Assembly (NCBI GenBank): GCA_013368375.1
Contig: JAACJP010000033.1
Location: forward strand, 124,001 to 188,000
Reading direction: 5' to 3'
DNA: 64,000 nucleotides
DNA from: Tricholomella constricta
Taxonomy: Eukaryota; Basidiomycota; Agaricomycetes; Agaricales; Lyophyllaceae
The stretch's first letter is position 1; each line of letters opens with the position of its first letter. A program made the translations under genes and the position numbers. The notes under the pieces were generated by a model. It was given only the letters and a program-made list of their open reading frames with translations. It was not told the origin of the DNA and ran no database searches. Below are positions 1-10,331 of the stretch, one piece after another.

Positions 1-187
1 ACAGGTTATACGGCGTTCCGTGCTCCGTGTGTCCAGAGAGGAGAACTGGCGTTCCAAGTTACTCTGTTTTCTCAGTCGGTGCGTCGGTCGTTTGGTCGTA
101 TTGTCGGTCGGTCGGTCGTATTGTCGGTCGGTCGGTTTAGCGCTTTGGTCGCGTTCGGAACCGTGTTCGTCGTGGCGCAGCGGTTGA
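1..187. repeat. Short tandem repeat tract with no gene
   Basis: This segment contains a tandem run of the tetramer TCGG/GGTC, interrupted twice by a TATTG-type spacer, around bases 78-135. The frame that encodes the downstream KDZ segment is closed by a TGA at 185-187, so I see no coding sequence here. It may be intron or flanking DNA of the KDZ gene that enters the window from the left. Confidence 0.5.
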
Positions 188-205
188 TGTCCGTATTATG
201 GGCAG

Positions 206-1377
206 GTTCGGTGTACAGCGTGGGACGGCGCTCATCAGCGGGAGCCACGGGAAGAGGACCGCAAGGCAGTGGAGGCTGAAAGAGCACGTCTGCATACGCA
301 GATCAACGTCTTCACAGCATTGCAAGCCCGCACGGGACATCATCATTCAACCCCAGTCATTCCAGATGACCCTCCTGATGATATGTTTGACTACCTGGAA
401 GATGATGAGATATTAGAAGGACAGGGTGACCAAGGGGAAGAGGCGGCAGCAGAAAGAGGTGAGATGAATACCGCGGCACGAAATGGCAGGAGTGGCCGAA
501 CGGGTGCCGCGGGGAGTGGCTCAAACACAGCCAATGCCGCGGGTAGAGCCAACCCTGCTGAGGCAGATGACCCAGTCATTGAACCTGAAAGGACCCCCCT
601 CTTCCTGCCCTCGGTCAACAATTCTGCAATCATCTCCCCTCTGGCAAGCCTTGAATTGAAATTTCGCAAGCTGCAAGCAGAGAAGTTGCTGACGAACCTC
701 CGGGAAAGCATTGCTGAGAAGTCGTTCCTATACTCTCATGTTATGCGTATTGCTCCGCGGAAGGCTGTTCGTACACGCTCCCGTGTCACCATTGTCAAGC
801 TCAACACCACTCTCAATACCCTTTGTCAGTCATATGGGAAGTGCAGAGCTGCTATGGTTCGCCTTCACGCAGATGAAGCTACATTGGACAAGTACAAAAT
901 CTTACTCAGAGAGCACATCAAGGCTAGCACAGCCATATTGAATCCTAACATACCTGGTTCCACAACACTTCGGTTGTCTTGGATTTGGCAAACTGGCAGC
1001 CAGGCCTCTGACAGTCCTGAAGCTCTTTTAGAATGTAGGTGTCATACTCAATGGCCGTCACCTAGCCACGGCAATGTCACTAAATTCACTCTTCACCAAT
1101 AGATCAAAGAGTCCATTTCTTACGTGCACGCGCTCAAAAGCATCGGTGGAATGAGGAGTACATGTTAGTGGGATATGAAATGACCTGGACTACACGGTAT
1201 TTCCTTCACCAGATGAAAACTTGGAAAGACCGCGGCCATGCCGCGGATGCTGCGAGTAAAGCCGGTGCAGCTGCCTATGCCAAGCGAAAGGCAGCTATGT
1301 GGTACCGCCTTGCATCTTCAGCAGAGGAACAATTTAAAAGGGTGAACATTGCATACCTCACACTTGTCATTCGGTAG
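206..1377 (+). CDS. KDZ transposase, C-terminal part (enters window from left)
   Basis: This is the C-terminal tail of a Kyakuja-Dileera-Zisupton (KDZ) transposase. The coding segments are about 206-1034 and 1103-1377, joined by an intron with donor GTAGGT and acceptor ATAG. I recognise it by its match in layout to the complete KDZ gene at 30.4-34.1 kb: an LPS...LA.LEL.. helical segment, the LSWIW motif (residues near base 978), then after the intron VHFLRARAQKHRWNEEY, an EMTWTTRYF segment and the AYAKRKAAMW tail. The catalytic exons would lie left of the window, so either the gene is cut by the window edge or it is 5'-truncated. An acidic stretch (base 390-440) precedes the conserved tail. 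CCGCGG occurs repeatedly inside the exons. The family call rests on pattern recognition. I cannot say whether this copy is functional. Confidence 0.75.
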
Positions 1378-1697
1378 CGATATTTTGAATTTTGAATTCA
1401 AACCAAATTTATGAGCAAAAAATTTGAAGTGACACCGCGGCATACCACATTATCTCTAGGAATTCCTATTGCAGCCAGGGCACCGCGGCGTGCACAATGT
1501 GACAACATTATTAAAGGTGACACCGCGGCCAAGGTGGTTTAGAGTAGCACCGCGGCACCACCAGAAAGTAACACATGGGGCCAAGCCACCATGGTGCTAG
1601 CCCATTATTAGATACAACATAACCATCACATTGCACCTCTTGTACAACATAATTATATGCTGATTGTAACTACACGCACCGCGGCCCGCGGTCACTC

Positions 1698-1705
1698 TAT
1701 AAATA
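1698..1705 (+). promoter_or_regulatory. TATA box of the SIM-motif gene
   Basis: TATAAATA lies 104 bp upstream of the chosen ATG at 1809. Transcription would start near 1730, which removes the upstream in-frame ATG at 1719 as a start. This supports 1809 as the initiation codon. Confidence 0.55.
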
Positions 1706-1808
1706 ATGTGATGGCCGGTTGAAATGCCGATCATTGTCACACTCCTCTGTCAGCATCACACTTCATGACAACTTGTTATCTGATCCCAATCCCTCCACAA
1801 AAACATTC

Positions 1809-3477
1809 ATGACTGTCCAGCCATTAGATTCTATGGATTTCTCCCTGGGCACTTACAATGACCATGGTGCTCACATACAGGAGGTCCTCTTCTACTGTGA
1901 ATCTCGCCTCCGCAAGGCCCTGGAGACATACAAGACAGAGGAACAGGATGTTCAGCAGTGGATGCAGCCGCACATCGCTGAAGAGCTTGTGAGTATTTGT
2001 GACATCACGTCACGTGTTGAGTGACTGATGTGATCAGGATTTTGCGCTGGGATATGTTGGTGCTGCCGCGGCAATGATGGTCCCATGCGAGATTCCAAAT
2101 CTCATTCGCCTCCTAGCCTGCAACTTTTTCCTGTTGTCCCACCATCCGGACACATTGCAACTATCTCCCGAGTTGCAACTGGAGCTGGAGGCATCAGTGA
2201 ACATTGATTACCCCACGGGTCCAGTCAGTGAATATTCCTGTGACTGGTGGAACTTCCCTTTCGACGATGATGCACGAGAGAATTTTGACCGGACCACCCT
2301 CAACCAATGCTTGGACCTCCATCGTGGATTAAAGCCGGACTCTGCAAAGACCTGGGTTCCCGACGCAGTACCGTCCGACCAAGCCAGCCGCGTTGTTAGT
2401 GAGATTCGGAGTCAAGCACAGGGATACGCCAGCATCTTCGGATCACGCATGGATTTGATAATGCGCCGCGCCGCGGCATTGCACAGCATCAATGAGGCCG
2501 CGGTCCAAAAGGAGGGCACCGCGGGTGGAGCAGCAACCACTCAACTCACTGCTGCAGAGGTCATGGAAATCTTTGAACCAGGGACCAATTCAGGTCCTCT
2601 GGGAACTGATTTTGGTCATCTGGCCACAGGATCCTTGATGGGGCAGGACTCTTCTGATGGCACCCATTCCCCCTCCAGTGCACACAGATTTGATGCCATT
2701 GGCACCGACATCATCCAGCCACGTAGCCTGGAAAGCCTAGAAATACCCACCCATTTTGAGCAACAACTCCTACGAAGCTTCATTGATGATGTGGAGCCAT
2801 ACCGAGGCTACTACCACAGAGATCGGTCTCCTGTCATTGTCACTCCTCTCCCAGCACACACCGTGGCATCCCCAGAGCAGGCAGCCGCGGCGCCTCCACA
2901 CTCAGACGCCGCGGCATCACCAAAGCAGATCGCCGCGGCATCCTCCATCTTTGTGTTGGAGTTGACAGATGATGAAGATGAAGCAACAGCCGTCCCCATA
3001 ATCCTGCTCAGCGATGATGAGGAATCAGTCCCCATGATTGTGCTCAGTGATGATGAAGAAGAAGTTGCAGCCCTCCCAACAATTGTGCTAAGCGATGATG
3101 AGGGTCACCTCCCGGCCATACCACAACTCACGTTAAGTGACGATGATGAGCCTTCCCTGGCCATAGATGTCTCTGACGATGAGGCAATTGTTGCAGTGGA
3201 TATGAGTGATGATGAGGGTCAGGAGGTCTGTCGCCCCGCCAGCACTGGGCTCCCCTATTTGGACCTCAACAAGTTGATTGCCTTTGACGACGGTGATATC
3301 CCAGAAGGCCAAACGGTGGAGCATACCGCGGGGCCCAGCGGTTCCACTCGTGTTCAGGTACCGCATGGCCCTTACACGCCATCATCATTTGCACACATCC
3401 CTGATTCAATCCTGGCAGATGACATGGACATGGGATCCAGCGAAGACAGTGATGAAAGCGAAGAAGAGGAGGATTAA
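1809..3477 (+). CDS. Protein with a tandem array of SUMO-interacting-motif-like cores
   Basis: Two exons, 1809-1988 and 2038-3477, join in phase 0 across a 49-nt GTGAGT...CAG intron and give a 539-residue protein. The N-terminal half (to about residue 200) is a mixed globular-looking segment that I do not recognise. Residues about 365-453 carry seven hydrophobic cores followed directly by acidic Ser/Thr clusters: VLELTDDE, IILLSDDE, MIVLSDDE, TIVLSDDE, QLTLSDDD, AIDVSDDE and AVDMSDDE. This is the known layout of phospho-regulated SUMO-interacting motifs (hydrophobic tetrad plus SD/TD-E). The C-terminus is very acidic (SSEDSDESEEEED). No RING or other catalytic domain is evident, so a SUMO-targeted ubiquitin ligase is not supported. 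It lies 430 bp downstream of a KDZ transposase end, shares its CCGCGG-rich composition, and may be cargo of that element. SUMO binding is inference. Confidence 0.65.
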
Positions 3478-3624
3478 TTAAAATTATGTTGTCCTGTCCC
3501 CCGATCCCATTTTTTTGCAAGAATATTATTGTGTATAAGAAAATGGTGATGGCTACATGTATTCACTCTGGCTTGAGTCCTTCTGAATAGATACAACATC
3601 CCAATACTCCTGATAAATAGTATC

Positions 3625-4029
3625 ATGCATGCCGCGGTCCGCGGCACCAACCGATGTACCTGCAACGGACCCGCTGGCCCCGTCCCACACGATACCTTGT
3701 ACACACCCGCTACACCGTGCAGCCCGATACATTGTATTGTGCATGCCGCAGCAGTGCTAGATTGTATCTCATGCCGCGGCACCAACCGATGTACCTGCAA
3801 CGGACCCGCTGGCCCCGTCCCACACGATACCTTGTACACACCCGCTACACCGTGCAGCCCAATACATTGTATTGTGCATGCCGCGGCAGTGCTTGATTGT
3901 ATCACATGCCGCGGCACCAACCGATGTACCTGCAACGGACCCACTAGCCCCGTCCCACACGATACCTGGTACACACCCGCTACACCGTGCAGCCCGATAC
4001 ATTGTATTATGCATGCCGCGGCACCAATC
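3625..4029. repeat. Three tandem copies of a 135-bp repeat
   Basis: The landmark GCACCAACCGATGTACC starts at 3644, 3779 and 3914, so the period is exactly 135 bp. Each unit ends in ATACATTGTATTGTGCATGCCGCGGC-type sequence. Because 135 is a multiple of three, frames on both strands stay open and repeat a 45-residue pattern. I take these frames to be artefacts. Degenerate partial copies continue to about 4460 and carry TACATTGTA/TACAATGTA inverted words. Confidence 0.85.
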
Positions 4030-4319
4030 ATCAATGCCGCGGTGTGGCATATCTGTTCCACCGCGGCCTTCCATGCTTATGCCACGGCAGCGCCTCTGTC
4101 CTGCCCACACTTTCTGACTAGATATAACGTCCCAATACTCGCTCCACTGTGCAACCTGTGGCAAATCCCCCCCGCGGCGTCTGTGAGATTTCCGACTTAT
4201 GCCGCGGCACCCAATGAGATGCTTCCAACCCTACTGGTCCTCTCCGATACCTTGTACAAACCCGCTGCACCGTGCAATCCGCTACACTGTATCTTGCATG
4301 CCGCGGTGTCCATTGTATC

Positions 4320-5067
4320 GGGCCTGTTGGCACAGACCAGCGGGACCCGCTGACACCGTCTGAGTGGATACAATGTATAAGGCCCGCTGCACCGTGAGCA
4401 TTGATACGATGTATGAGGCCCGCTGGAGCCACAGTGGGCCCGCTCATTCCGTCAAACACACTACATGTATTGGCCTGTGGGCCGTGGCACACAATACACT
4501 GTGATGCCCCTACCTGGAATGACGACGTCGAGCGTTGATTATTCCGATGCTTTGTTGGGAATGGGCCTTCTGTAGGGCGGTCTGCCTGTGTCCCACCATC
4601 TGGGATGCCAGGAACGCATGAAATCCCCGCTAGCCGACCAGTACACAAAGCGCGACGCGTCGATGCGTGATTTCTCGATCGCGTCAATTTCCTTTTTCGG
4701 TGGTGCCCGAGATGTCATTCTGCTATACTCATCGTCTGCTTCCACAACACCTGGAGGCCTCAAGTAAAGTACGGAAAAGTTGTTTTTCTACCCCCTGATC
4801 CAATCCCCTCATGCAGAATCTTTCAAAACTTGTTCATTTCTGAAATATGTGTGTTTTGAGGTCGGCATTCGTGCTATATAACATGAACCACAACTTCCAT
4901 AAAGTTTCTGCACGAGGGAAACTGTTTATTATTATCTTGCAGTAAATTCTTCTCATACAAGCGAGTATTTTCGTGCACTAGATGAGGCTACAAAAACGAG
5001 GACCATATTTTCTGTACAGCGTCGGAGTTTAAATTGGCAGGGCGTTGCTGGACCCCATGAACAGGGA
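4320..5067. other. Intergenic DNA with no supported gene
   Basis: After degenerate copies of the 135-bp repeat fade (to about 4460), I see only short open frames without recognisable motifs up to the LTR relic near 5068. Confidence 0.5.
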
Positions 5068-5186
5068 AGGGAGGGAAACGACAGGAGTCAGAGCATCAGG
5101 GTCAGGATCGCGATCGGGCAGGAGCGATCACACGTGTCGAGGGGCGGTCGATGAGCGTAGGAGGGCGCGAACGGGTGTTCCCCTAA
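5068..5186 (-). mobile_element. Inverted, degenerate LTR relic of the Ty3 family at 10.6-16.9 kb
   Basis: Read on the minus strand from 5186, this begins TGTTAGGGGAACACCCGTTC and continues with recognisable but diverged copies of the first ~115 bp of the 491-bp LTR at 10589 (for example the ACACGTGT and GCGATCG blocks). The rest of the LTR is absent to the left. The relic abuts the reverse-transcriptase coding sequence at 5187, so the first ~47 codons of the long open frame that begins near 5045 are LTR-derived, not reverse transcriptase. Confidence 0.7.
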
Positions 5187-6424
5187 CAGGTGCTCACCTC
5201 CTTCATCTCAGGTCCCTCTCCTCTCGTCCACTTATTCTCTTCAAATCCGACGTCGCTGAAGCTTACCGCACCATTCCCTTACACCCCTACTTCCAAATCA
5301 AACAAATTGTTACTGTTGATGGTGAGCGCCACGTCGACCGTAACAATGCCTTTGGCAGTCGTGCTTCCCTAAACAATTGGGGAGCCGTCAACAGCCTTGT
5401 CACCTGGATCGCTATCGAGATCGAGAAAATTCTCGACTTGCTCGCTTTCAATGATGACTCCTTTTCGTCCGATGATCCCGACAATTTCATCTGGTACGCC
5501 CCATATCACAAACTTCTGCCGAAGAAACAGTTCAAACTGCTTTCTTTGTGGGATAAACTTGGCATTCCTCACAAGGCCTCCAAACAAATTTCCGGTGCTC
5601 CTCTGGTCATCATCGGTATCTGTGTCGATCCCAACGCGATGACCTTAACCCTTCCCGACGAATCCCGCCTCCTCCTTATCGCTGAGCTTCGTCGCTTTGC
5701 CGATCGTCAGGGTAAGAAATCTAGGTATTTCACTGTCTGCAATTGGCAATGTCTCGCTGGTTGGGCCAACTGGTCTTTCAACGTCTTTCCACTTCTTCGT
5801 CCTTGCCTTGGCAACATCTACCCAAAGATAGCCCCCCATCTCAACAAACCAAATGCTCACATCTGGTGCAACCAAGCCATTCGTTCCGACCTCTTGTGGG
5901 CAGCTGACCACCTTCAAAATGCTACGGGCATCCATCTCATTGAGTCCCAAGTCTGGTCAGAGGATGACGCTGACATCGTTCTTTACTGCAATGCTTGTCT
6001 CTCTGGCATGGCCTTCTGGTACCCCAGCACGTCTATGGTGTTTTACTCTGACATGCCGCTCGATACTCAACAGAACCTCATCTTCTTCTTTGAGGCTCTT
6101 TGTGTCGTTTGTGCCGTTCTTGATGCCTGCAACATTCTTACATCTCCCTCAAAAATTCTTGTTTACACCGACAACGACAACACGGTAAAGATCTTCAATT
6201 CTTTACACGCCAAACCGCTTTACAATATGTTGGTACGCACCCTGGCCGACGTTATGATCAAGTACGATCATCAAGTGCGTATTCTTCACGTTCCTGGTGA
6301 TAGGAATGTCGTTGCCGATCTCCTCTCCCGTCAAAACTTTGATCGTGCCTTGGTCGTTGAACCTGAGTTGGAGATAACACCTTTTCAACCCCCTCTTAAC
6401 TTGCTGGGGGCAGTCAAAAAATGA
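5187..6424 (+). pseudogene. Reverse transcriptase-RNase H of the Ngaro-like element, N-terminally truncated
   Basis: The frame keeps RT motif A (SDVAEAYRTIPLHP, near 5246), motif B (FGSRASLNNW), a YxDD-type box present here as LAFNDDSF, and the LGIPHK / G.VD thumb-side segment. RNase H follows, with EAL, VYTDNDNTV and NVVADLLSR. Two things argue against activity. The fingers region is missing, replaced by LTR-derived codons. The first RNase H acidic residue, normally Asp in a Y.DACLSGM context, is Asn here (LYCNACLSGM, near 5985). The stop overlaps the next start as ATGA at 6421-6424, which suggests translation by termination-reinitiation in the intact element. Confidence 0.75.
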
Positions 6425-7425
6425 TTTCCTCTGGGGTTCGACCACGCCAGCCCGTCCGGGAAAAGTGGTCTCGCAAAAGACTCATTCGCGAACGTTCCAT
6501 CGCCCTCGGTTGTGCCATTGACAATCGTACTTGGAAAAACTATGGGTCTGCTCTGAATTCTTATCTCAGCTTCGTTCACTTGCACGACTTCCCTCTTGAA
6601 CCCAACCCCGACACCTTATCCCTCTTCACTGTATACATGTGCCATCACATCAAACCCAGATCGGTCAGCACTTACCTCTCGGGCATATGCAACCAACTTG
6701 AACCATTCTTTCCTGAAGTTCGTGCATTTCGCAACTCTGGCCTTGTCACTAAAACCCTTGCCGGTTGTTTACGTCTTCGAGCGGTCCCTACCTCTCGAAA
6801 ATCAGCCTTAGACCGTGACAACCTTCTACATGTTCTCAATCACTATTCGAACTCAACGCTACATGACGATCTCCTTTTTGTCTCCCAACTGCTCACGGGG
6901 TTTTACGCTCTGCTTCGTTTGGGTGAATTAACTGTTCTCGACGACAGATCGTTGCGTGATGACCAAAGGTTTCGAAGATTTGGAACTTTCCAAATTCACC
7001 ATGACCGGTATGAGTTTACCTTACCCTGTCATAAAGCCGACCGCTTCTTTGAAGGAAACCGTATCATCGTCAAGGGGAACGACCATCCAACGAACCCCCT
7101 CCCTCACTTCCAATCATATATCAACTCCCGTAACCACCTCTTTCCTCTCTCTCGAGAGCTTTGGCTTACCGGGAACGGAACAACCCCCACTCGTTCTTTC
7201 TTTATCAACCGCCTCCGCCTTTTTTTCGACAGTTCCATCGCCGGTCAGTCAATGCGTGCAGGCGGTGCCACCTTTTTGGCCGAGTGTGGCGTCGCCCCTC
7301 ACATCATTCAGGCGATGGGTCGTTGGTCCTCCGAGGCCTTCCAGGTCTACATTCGAAAAAATCCAGTACTTATCCAAGCCCTACTTTTTGCAACCCAATC
7401 TCGAAACAATTTCTATTGTCATTAA
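6421..7425 (+). CDS. Tyrosine recombinase of the Ngaro-like element
   Basis: A 334-residue protein with the phage-integrase fold signature. The N-terminal SAM-like region spans about residues 40-110 (WKNYGSALNSYLSF). The first catalytic Arg is in FYALLRLGEL (residue ~164), a Lys is in PCHKADRF, then SMRAGGATFLAECGV (second Arg), AMGRWSSEAF (Trp in the His/Trp position) and the presumed nucleophile Tyr in FQVYIRKNP near residue 313. All expected catalytic positions appear intact, in contrast to the partner RT. It starts on an ATG that shares bases with the RT stop codon (ATGA). In YR retrotransposons this enzyme integrates a circular cDNA instead of a DDE integrase. Confidence 0.85.
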   Translation: MISSGVRPRQPVREKWSRKRLIRERSIALGCAIDNRTWKNYGSALNSYLSFVHLHDFPLEPNPDTLSLFTVYMCHHIKPRSVSTYLSGICNQLEPFFPEVRAFRNSGLVTKTLAGCLRLRAVPTSRKSALDRDNLLHVLNHYSNSTLHDDLLFVSQLLTGFYALLRLGELTVLDDRSLRDDQRFRRFGTFQIHHDRYEFTLPCHKADRFFEGNRIIVKGNDHPTNPLPHFQSYINSRNHLFPLSRELWLTGNGTTPTRSFFINRLRLFFDSSIAGQSMRAGGATFLAECGVAPHIIQAMGRWSSEAFQVYIRKNPVLIQALLFATQSRNNFYCH

Positions 7426-7681
7426 CTACTTACCATTTCGGACACCAACAGACTTTCTATTTTATCTTCGATCATCTGGCCCACCCTCTTCGGACATCCT
7501 GCTTCCCTCACGCTGTGACCTTCTACACCCCTCCTTTGCCTTCTCTCGGACTCCATTGGACATTTGTTTTTACCACCGGACAATTTACTGGACAATTACG
7601 CTATGCCTGTTTCTTTCTTTCTTTATTTGTTCCTCCTCAACATCGTTCCTCAATCTTAAACCCTATTTCTTTATAGCATAT

Positions 7682-7802
7682 AGCCGTACCTGAACAAATA
7701 CATCACCCGGATCTGGGACTGGCTTAATCAGCCCTCCCGCGACACGATCCGGACTTCGCTATATTTCCCGCCTGTCGGTTCATCGCTGGATAAAATCATT
7801 GG
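7682..7802 (+). repeat. Split direct repeat, copy 1 (B1)
   Basis: This 121-bp block recurs at 8079-8199 with 3 mismatches (118/121 by eye), offset by 397 bp. It begins AGCCGTACCTGAACAAATAC. The position just after the recombinase gene fits B1 of a Ngaro-type 3' end. Confidence 0.85.
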
Positions 7803-8078
7803 TTGGGTTTAAACAAATGTTTACACGAGACCAATGAAAAAATCCGTAGCCTCTGACCCAGGATTACGTAAGGTCAGCCGCCCTTGAGGGGGGATCCAGT
7901 GGGCGAGGCTCCTCTTAGGATCTCACCACAACACCGATTCCCCCCTCAGGTGAGCCTGACCTTTTCGTAGGGATCTCAGCACTTAACCGAGTCCCTCATC
8001 AGACAAGGACTTTTTTCGGTATCTTATTTCGAGTTACCCACCCGCCTCTACCCTGTATTCTTTTGTATTTATTGGTAC

Positions 8079-8199
8079 AGCCGTACCTGAACAAATACAT
8101 CACCCGGATCTGGGACTGGCTTAATCAGCCCTCCCGCGGCACGATCCGGACTTCGCTATATTTCCCGCCTGTCGTTTCATCGCTGGATAAAATTATTGG
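8079..8199 (+). repeat. Split direct repeat, copy 2 (B2), right end of the Ngaro-like element
   Basis: Second copy of the 121-bp block. I take its last base as the 3' boundary of the element, because the similarity between copies stops here. The 276 bp between the copies would be A2. Confidence 0.75.
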
Positions 8200-9217
8200 A
8201 TGTAAGAGGAATAATCTGCTATAATATTTTACCAACTATTGTAAGTCCGGATATGGCCATAAAGGTCTACCTCTTTTTTCACAACTGGAGGCCGTTTCGG
8301 CATAATATTATATCACACTGAAAATTTGTAAAATTATAGGTGACAATCTACTGCTTTGCCATTTTGAGAAACAGTTCCAATCACATTATCCAGACATATA
8401 GAGGCAGCCAAATTTTTTATATTAGCAGAAAATCTAGCTACAGTATGGATGGCGGGCAGTTGCACCCTCAGGTTTCCCAGCAGGCATTCACGGAGCTTGG
8501 TGACCCAAGGCGCCGTTGCTGTCGTGCGCTTGCGACAAACCTGGTGCATCAGTATAGGTGCACGTGCAGATTACAGGAGTTTGGCGACGTACCCTGTTCT
8601 ACACATGCAAACACTGCAAATAAAATACATTGAATTCTCGTTAACATTTTCAAGTGCCCAAAAAAGCTACTTTGTGCCAATAAGCTTGGTGCCCACAACT
8701 GGGACAATCACATTTACATGTGTGATCACAAAGGAGCCCAACTGCAACATTAAGCAGGAGCAGATGAGGGAGACATGGGAGGTCATGGTGAGTAGCAGCA
8801 AGATGGTAGCAAACGAAAAAATGGCGACGGTTGTCAAGGCGGGATATCCCGGAGCTGAGTTTCAACCAACTTACAAAAAAATTCCGCTCAGCGCCCACGT
8901 GCGCTCACTGGAAATTTGCAAGGGCTGCCTTTTGTGCTCTAATTTGGGTTTGAAGAGGGGAAGGCCATGTTCCCAACCACACTGGAAAACTTTGGAGGAA
9001 CCAAAATTATTGCATATGAAGGAGAACCTTTTAGCATTACATTAAAATATTTTGCAAAAGTATAACCTTCAATATTGATTACCCCGTCCTTTACAATTAT
9101 TCCAACCTCCTGATAATGCATTCAAATCACTCAATAACATGACCAAACATGGTCAGTTGCAACAACGTCTTACCCAAACTTTCCCAATTTACTGATGAAT
9201 GGAAGCAGATTCACTGG
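8200..9217. other. No recognisable gene
   Basis: AT-richer DNA. One plus-strand frame stays open for 198 codons (8449-9045), but it has no domain, no convincing start context and no clear introns that I can recognise. I do not call it a gene. Confidence 0.4.
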
Positions 9218-9434
9218 GGACTTTGATCCCGTGGCGCGCATCGATGCCTCGCCGCGCAAGATCGGGCAGGTTCTGTTGCATCCGACTGCGTCTCATGTCC
9301 TCGCTAGTGTCTCTGGAGAACACACTGTGAGACTCTGGGACCTTGCAAATCCCGAGGATGCGAGGAACATGCTGGTGGGACATGGAGATGCTGTTCAATG
9401 CATCGCGTTTCATCCGACGGGTACGCTTCTCGCA
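9218..9434 (+). pseudogene. Coronin WD40 fragment
   Basis: About 217 bp encode DPVARIDASPRKIGQVL, EHTVRLWDLANPEDA and VGHGDAVQCIAFHPTGTLL, a typical stretch of a fungal coronin beta-propeller (an actin-binding WD40 protein). Similarity begins and ends abruptly within the exon, so this is a gene fragment. The same segment occurs in the larger coronin pseudogene at 37.2-38.2 kb with scattered substitutions. Capture by a mobile element is a possible explanation, but I see no flanking TIRs. Confidence 0.8.
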
Positions 9435-10331
9435 GGCAAGCATTCATTGCATTGGCTTCAGCTTTAGCAGCTTAGAAACAACGCACGATGGGATGGATGG
9501 TAGGCCTTTCATCTGGATAACCCCGCACGTACTGACACGTAACCCAGAGAACTGCACCAGCAATTGACGTTACGGTCATGAGGCGCAAAGCCAGCGCTCG
9601 TTTGTCATTGCCAACTGGCATTCTTCTCCATGTCCAACCCAGTGCCATGCTCTTATCTTGCAAGAAGCCTGCCGCAAGTCTGCAACACCGTTGGGCTACC
9701 AAACATCCCAATGACCACGCCATCAACGGGATGCCCTGGAACTCTGGCGCAGGTGCGTTGATTGTTCATTTCATTCCTGTCGTCCTATGAATCTCATCCG
9801 TTAACGTGAATTGCATGGCCAGCTTCCGTCGACCTTCAGCACTAGAACGTCATCCTGAATCACGCCTTCAATGTCTCGCCATCACCCAGTTCCCCCATAG
9901 ATTCTACAAGAATGACGCAGATCAACTTGTCATACTCCTCAGGAAGTACACCCCTAGTGCAAGCGGGAAACGAGTGCCCCTCTTGAAGCAGCGGCTACCG
10001 CCACCGCAGCGCCACAGATGACGAGATCTCCTAGGTTCGTCTACCCATCACATCAACGAGCGTGCCAGAGGATGACAAAATTCCAAGAAGCCACTCTTCG
10101 CTCTCAATGCGAATTGAACCACATCGTTGGCTTCATCGGACTGCTGACCTCCCTCGTCGTTGAGCATGACGTCGACCCCACCGAGTTCGTCGTCTTCCTT
10201 GCTGCGCTACACTACCACAGGGACGTCCCTGGCCGGCGCAAGATACCCCGACACTGTCAACCTTTGACGGCTTAGTAAAAACGGTTGCTAATACACTCTA
10301 TTGCTCTAATCTAATACATTCCTCTGATTGT
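9435..10331. other. Unresolved mosaic DNA
   Basis: Several open frames of 70-85 codons occur (for example 9806-10021 and 10018-10275) with no motif I recognise. The stretch may be remnants of captured genes like the adjacent coronin fragment. Confidence 0.3.

Larger units (their letters stand above)
470..4312. repeat. Cluster of the palindrome CCGCGG (31 copies by eye)
   Basis: I count 31 copies of CCGCGG in this 3.8-kb stretch, against roughly 18-20 in the other 59.7 kb of the window. They lie in the KDZ exons, the intergenic region (1434-1692), the SIM-motif gene and the 135-bp repeat. Flanks are often GCACCGCGGC or CATGCCGCGGCA. Because the word crosses coding and non-coding DNA, codon bias or one tandem repeat cannot explain it. 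It is probably an element-wide motif of the KDZ transposon. Confidence 0.7.
5187..8199 (+). mobile_element. 5'-truncated Ngaro-like (DIRS-group) tyrosine-recombinase retrotransposon
   Basis: The order is RT-RNase H, tyrosine recombinase, then a 121-bp direct repeat present twice (7682-7802 and 8079-8199) with 276 bp between. Split direct repeats of the form B1-A2-B2 at the 3' end are the hallmark of Ngaro-type elements, which are known from basidiomycetes. The expected 5' A1 copy of 7803-8078 is not visible, and no gag frame precedes the RT, so the 5' part is lost. The break coincides with the inverted LTR relic ending at 5186. Confidence 0.75.

Noticed and set aside
1809..3477. SUMO-targeted ubiquitin ligase
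   Set aside because: No RING-type Cys/His pattern is found anywhere in the protein.
3625..4353. 242-codon plus-strand frame with Cys-rich 45-residue repeats
   Set aside because: It is a by-product of a 135-bp tandem repeat whose period is divisible by three. The opposite strand is equally open.
8449..9045. 198-codon plus-strand frame as a gene
   Set aside because: No domain, promoter, splice pattern or codon signal that I could recognise.
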